Below are positions 5,829 to 5,948 of a stretch of 5,948 nt of DNA, one piece after another. Both the position numbers and the translations under genes were made by a program. The notes beneath the pieces were generated by a model. That model was not told where the DNA came from, searched no databases, and saw only the letters and a program-made list of their open reading frames with translations. Source of the DNA: Candidatus Nomurabacteria bacterium (lineage in GTDB: Bacteria > Patescibacteriota > Minisyncoccia > Phycocordibacterales > PALSA-1337). The stretch's first letter is position 1. Every line of letters starts with the position of its first letter. The stretch lies in the NCBI GenBank assembly GCA_943355185.1, contig CALREM010000020.1, positions 1-5,948 on the forward strand. Reading direction: 5' to 3'.

Positions 5829-5948
5829 ATGCTCAAAGAATTTAAACAATTTTTACTTCGAGGTAACGTAGTTGATCTGTCAGTGGGAGTCGTTATTGGT
5901 GCAGCTTTTGGCACCATTGTAACCGCCCTCGTCACGGATCTCCTTACT
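5829..5948 (+). CDS. mscL: Large-conductance mechanosensitive channel MscL, 3'-truncated by the window edge
   Basis: MscL is a homopentameric inner-membrane channel that opens under membrane tension to release solutes during hypo-osmotic shock. Only the first 40 codons are present. They include the N-terminal amphipathic helix ([13 protein letters not shown]) and the start of the first transmembrane helix ([15 protein letters not shown]), which lines the pore and is the most conserved part of the family. The match to known MscL N-termini is close throughout. The ATG at 5829 is the natural family start. The gene begins 15 bases after the tRNA with no Shine-Dalgarno; it may be co-transcribed with the tRNA, or use a weak -10 such as CAGAAT (5814-5819). 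The pore-constriction Gly/Val/Ala pattern looks intact as far as the sequence runs. Confidence 0.95.
   Translation, partial: MLKEFKQFLLRGNVVDLSVGVVIGAAFGTIVTALVTDLLT

Overview
The window is a compact bacterial chromosome segment carrying housekeeping and DNA-repair genes. Plus-strand order is: the 3' part of a double-receiver response regulator, uvrA, uvrC, ddl, tRNA-Ala(UGC), and the first 40 codons of mscL. A 59-codon gene for a one-helix membrane protein lies on the minus strand between uvrA and uvrC. No mobile elements, CRISPR arrays, long repeats or phage genes are visible. Every stretch longer than 300 bases is coding.

Organism (inference): the features fit a small-genome lineage of the Candidate Phyla Radiation (Patescibacteria), probably Parcubacteria-like. 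The evidence is the stripped-down repair proteins, the stand-alone receivers with a 'LVKA' ending, the very short intergenic gaps, and strong -10 boxes placed directly on start codons with no Shine-Dalgarno. Base composition is mid-range by eye. All complete genes end in TAA or TAG and none has an in-frame TGA, so there is no sign of the UGA-glycine code of some CPR groups. A phylogeny would be needed to settle this.

Region by region. Bases 1-605 encode half of one receiver domain followed by a complete second one. Bases 632-3238 encode a full UvrA with two ABC ATPase halves, but the insertion domain expected between two zinc-ligand pairs is absent. Bases 3229-3254 form a hairpin whose stem contains the uvrA stop codon. 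Its U-tract is on the minus strand, so it best serves the 59-codon gene at 3260-3439 that converges on uvrA. Bases 3499-4716 encode a short UvrC with both nuclease domains but without the four-cysteine cluster motif and without the C-terminal helix-hairpin-helix domain. The ddl gene (4724-5710) starts 7 bases after uvrC, and its apparent -10 box overlaps the uvrC stop codon. The tRNA follows after 27 bases and mscL 15 bases after that.

How the genes work together: UvrA and UvrC are the damage-recognition and dual-incision ends of nucleotide excision repair; UvrB is not in the window. Both proteins have lost accessory DNA-contact modules while keeping catalytic motifs, which suggests a co-streamlined repair system. 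Ddl (peptidoglycan precursor synthesis) and MscL (osmotic safety valve) are envelope functions that seem linked only by proximity.

No wholly new multi-gene system is evident. The points most worth a second look are the reduced UvrA/UvrC pair, the previously unlisted small membrane-protein gene with its terminator, and the leaderless promoter architecture.
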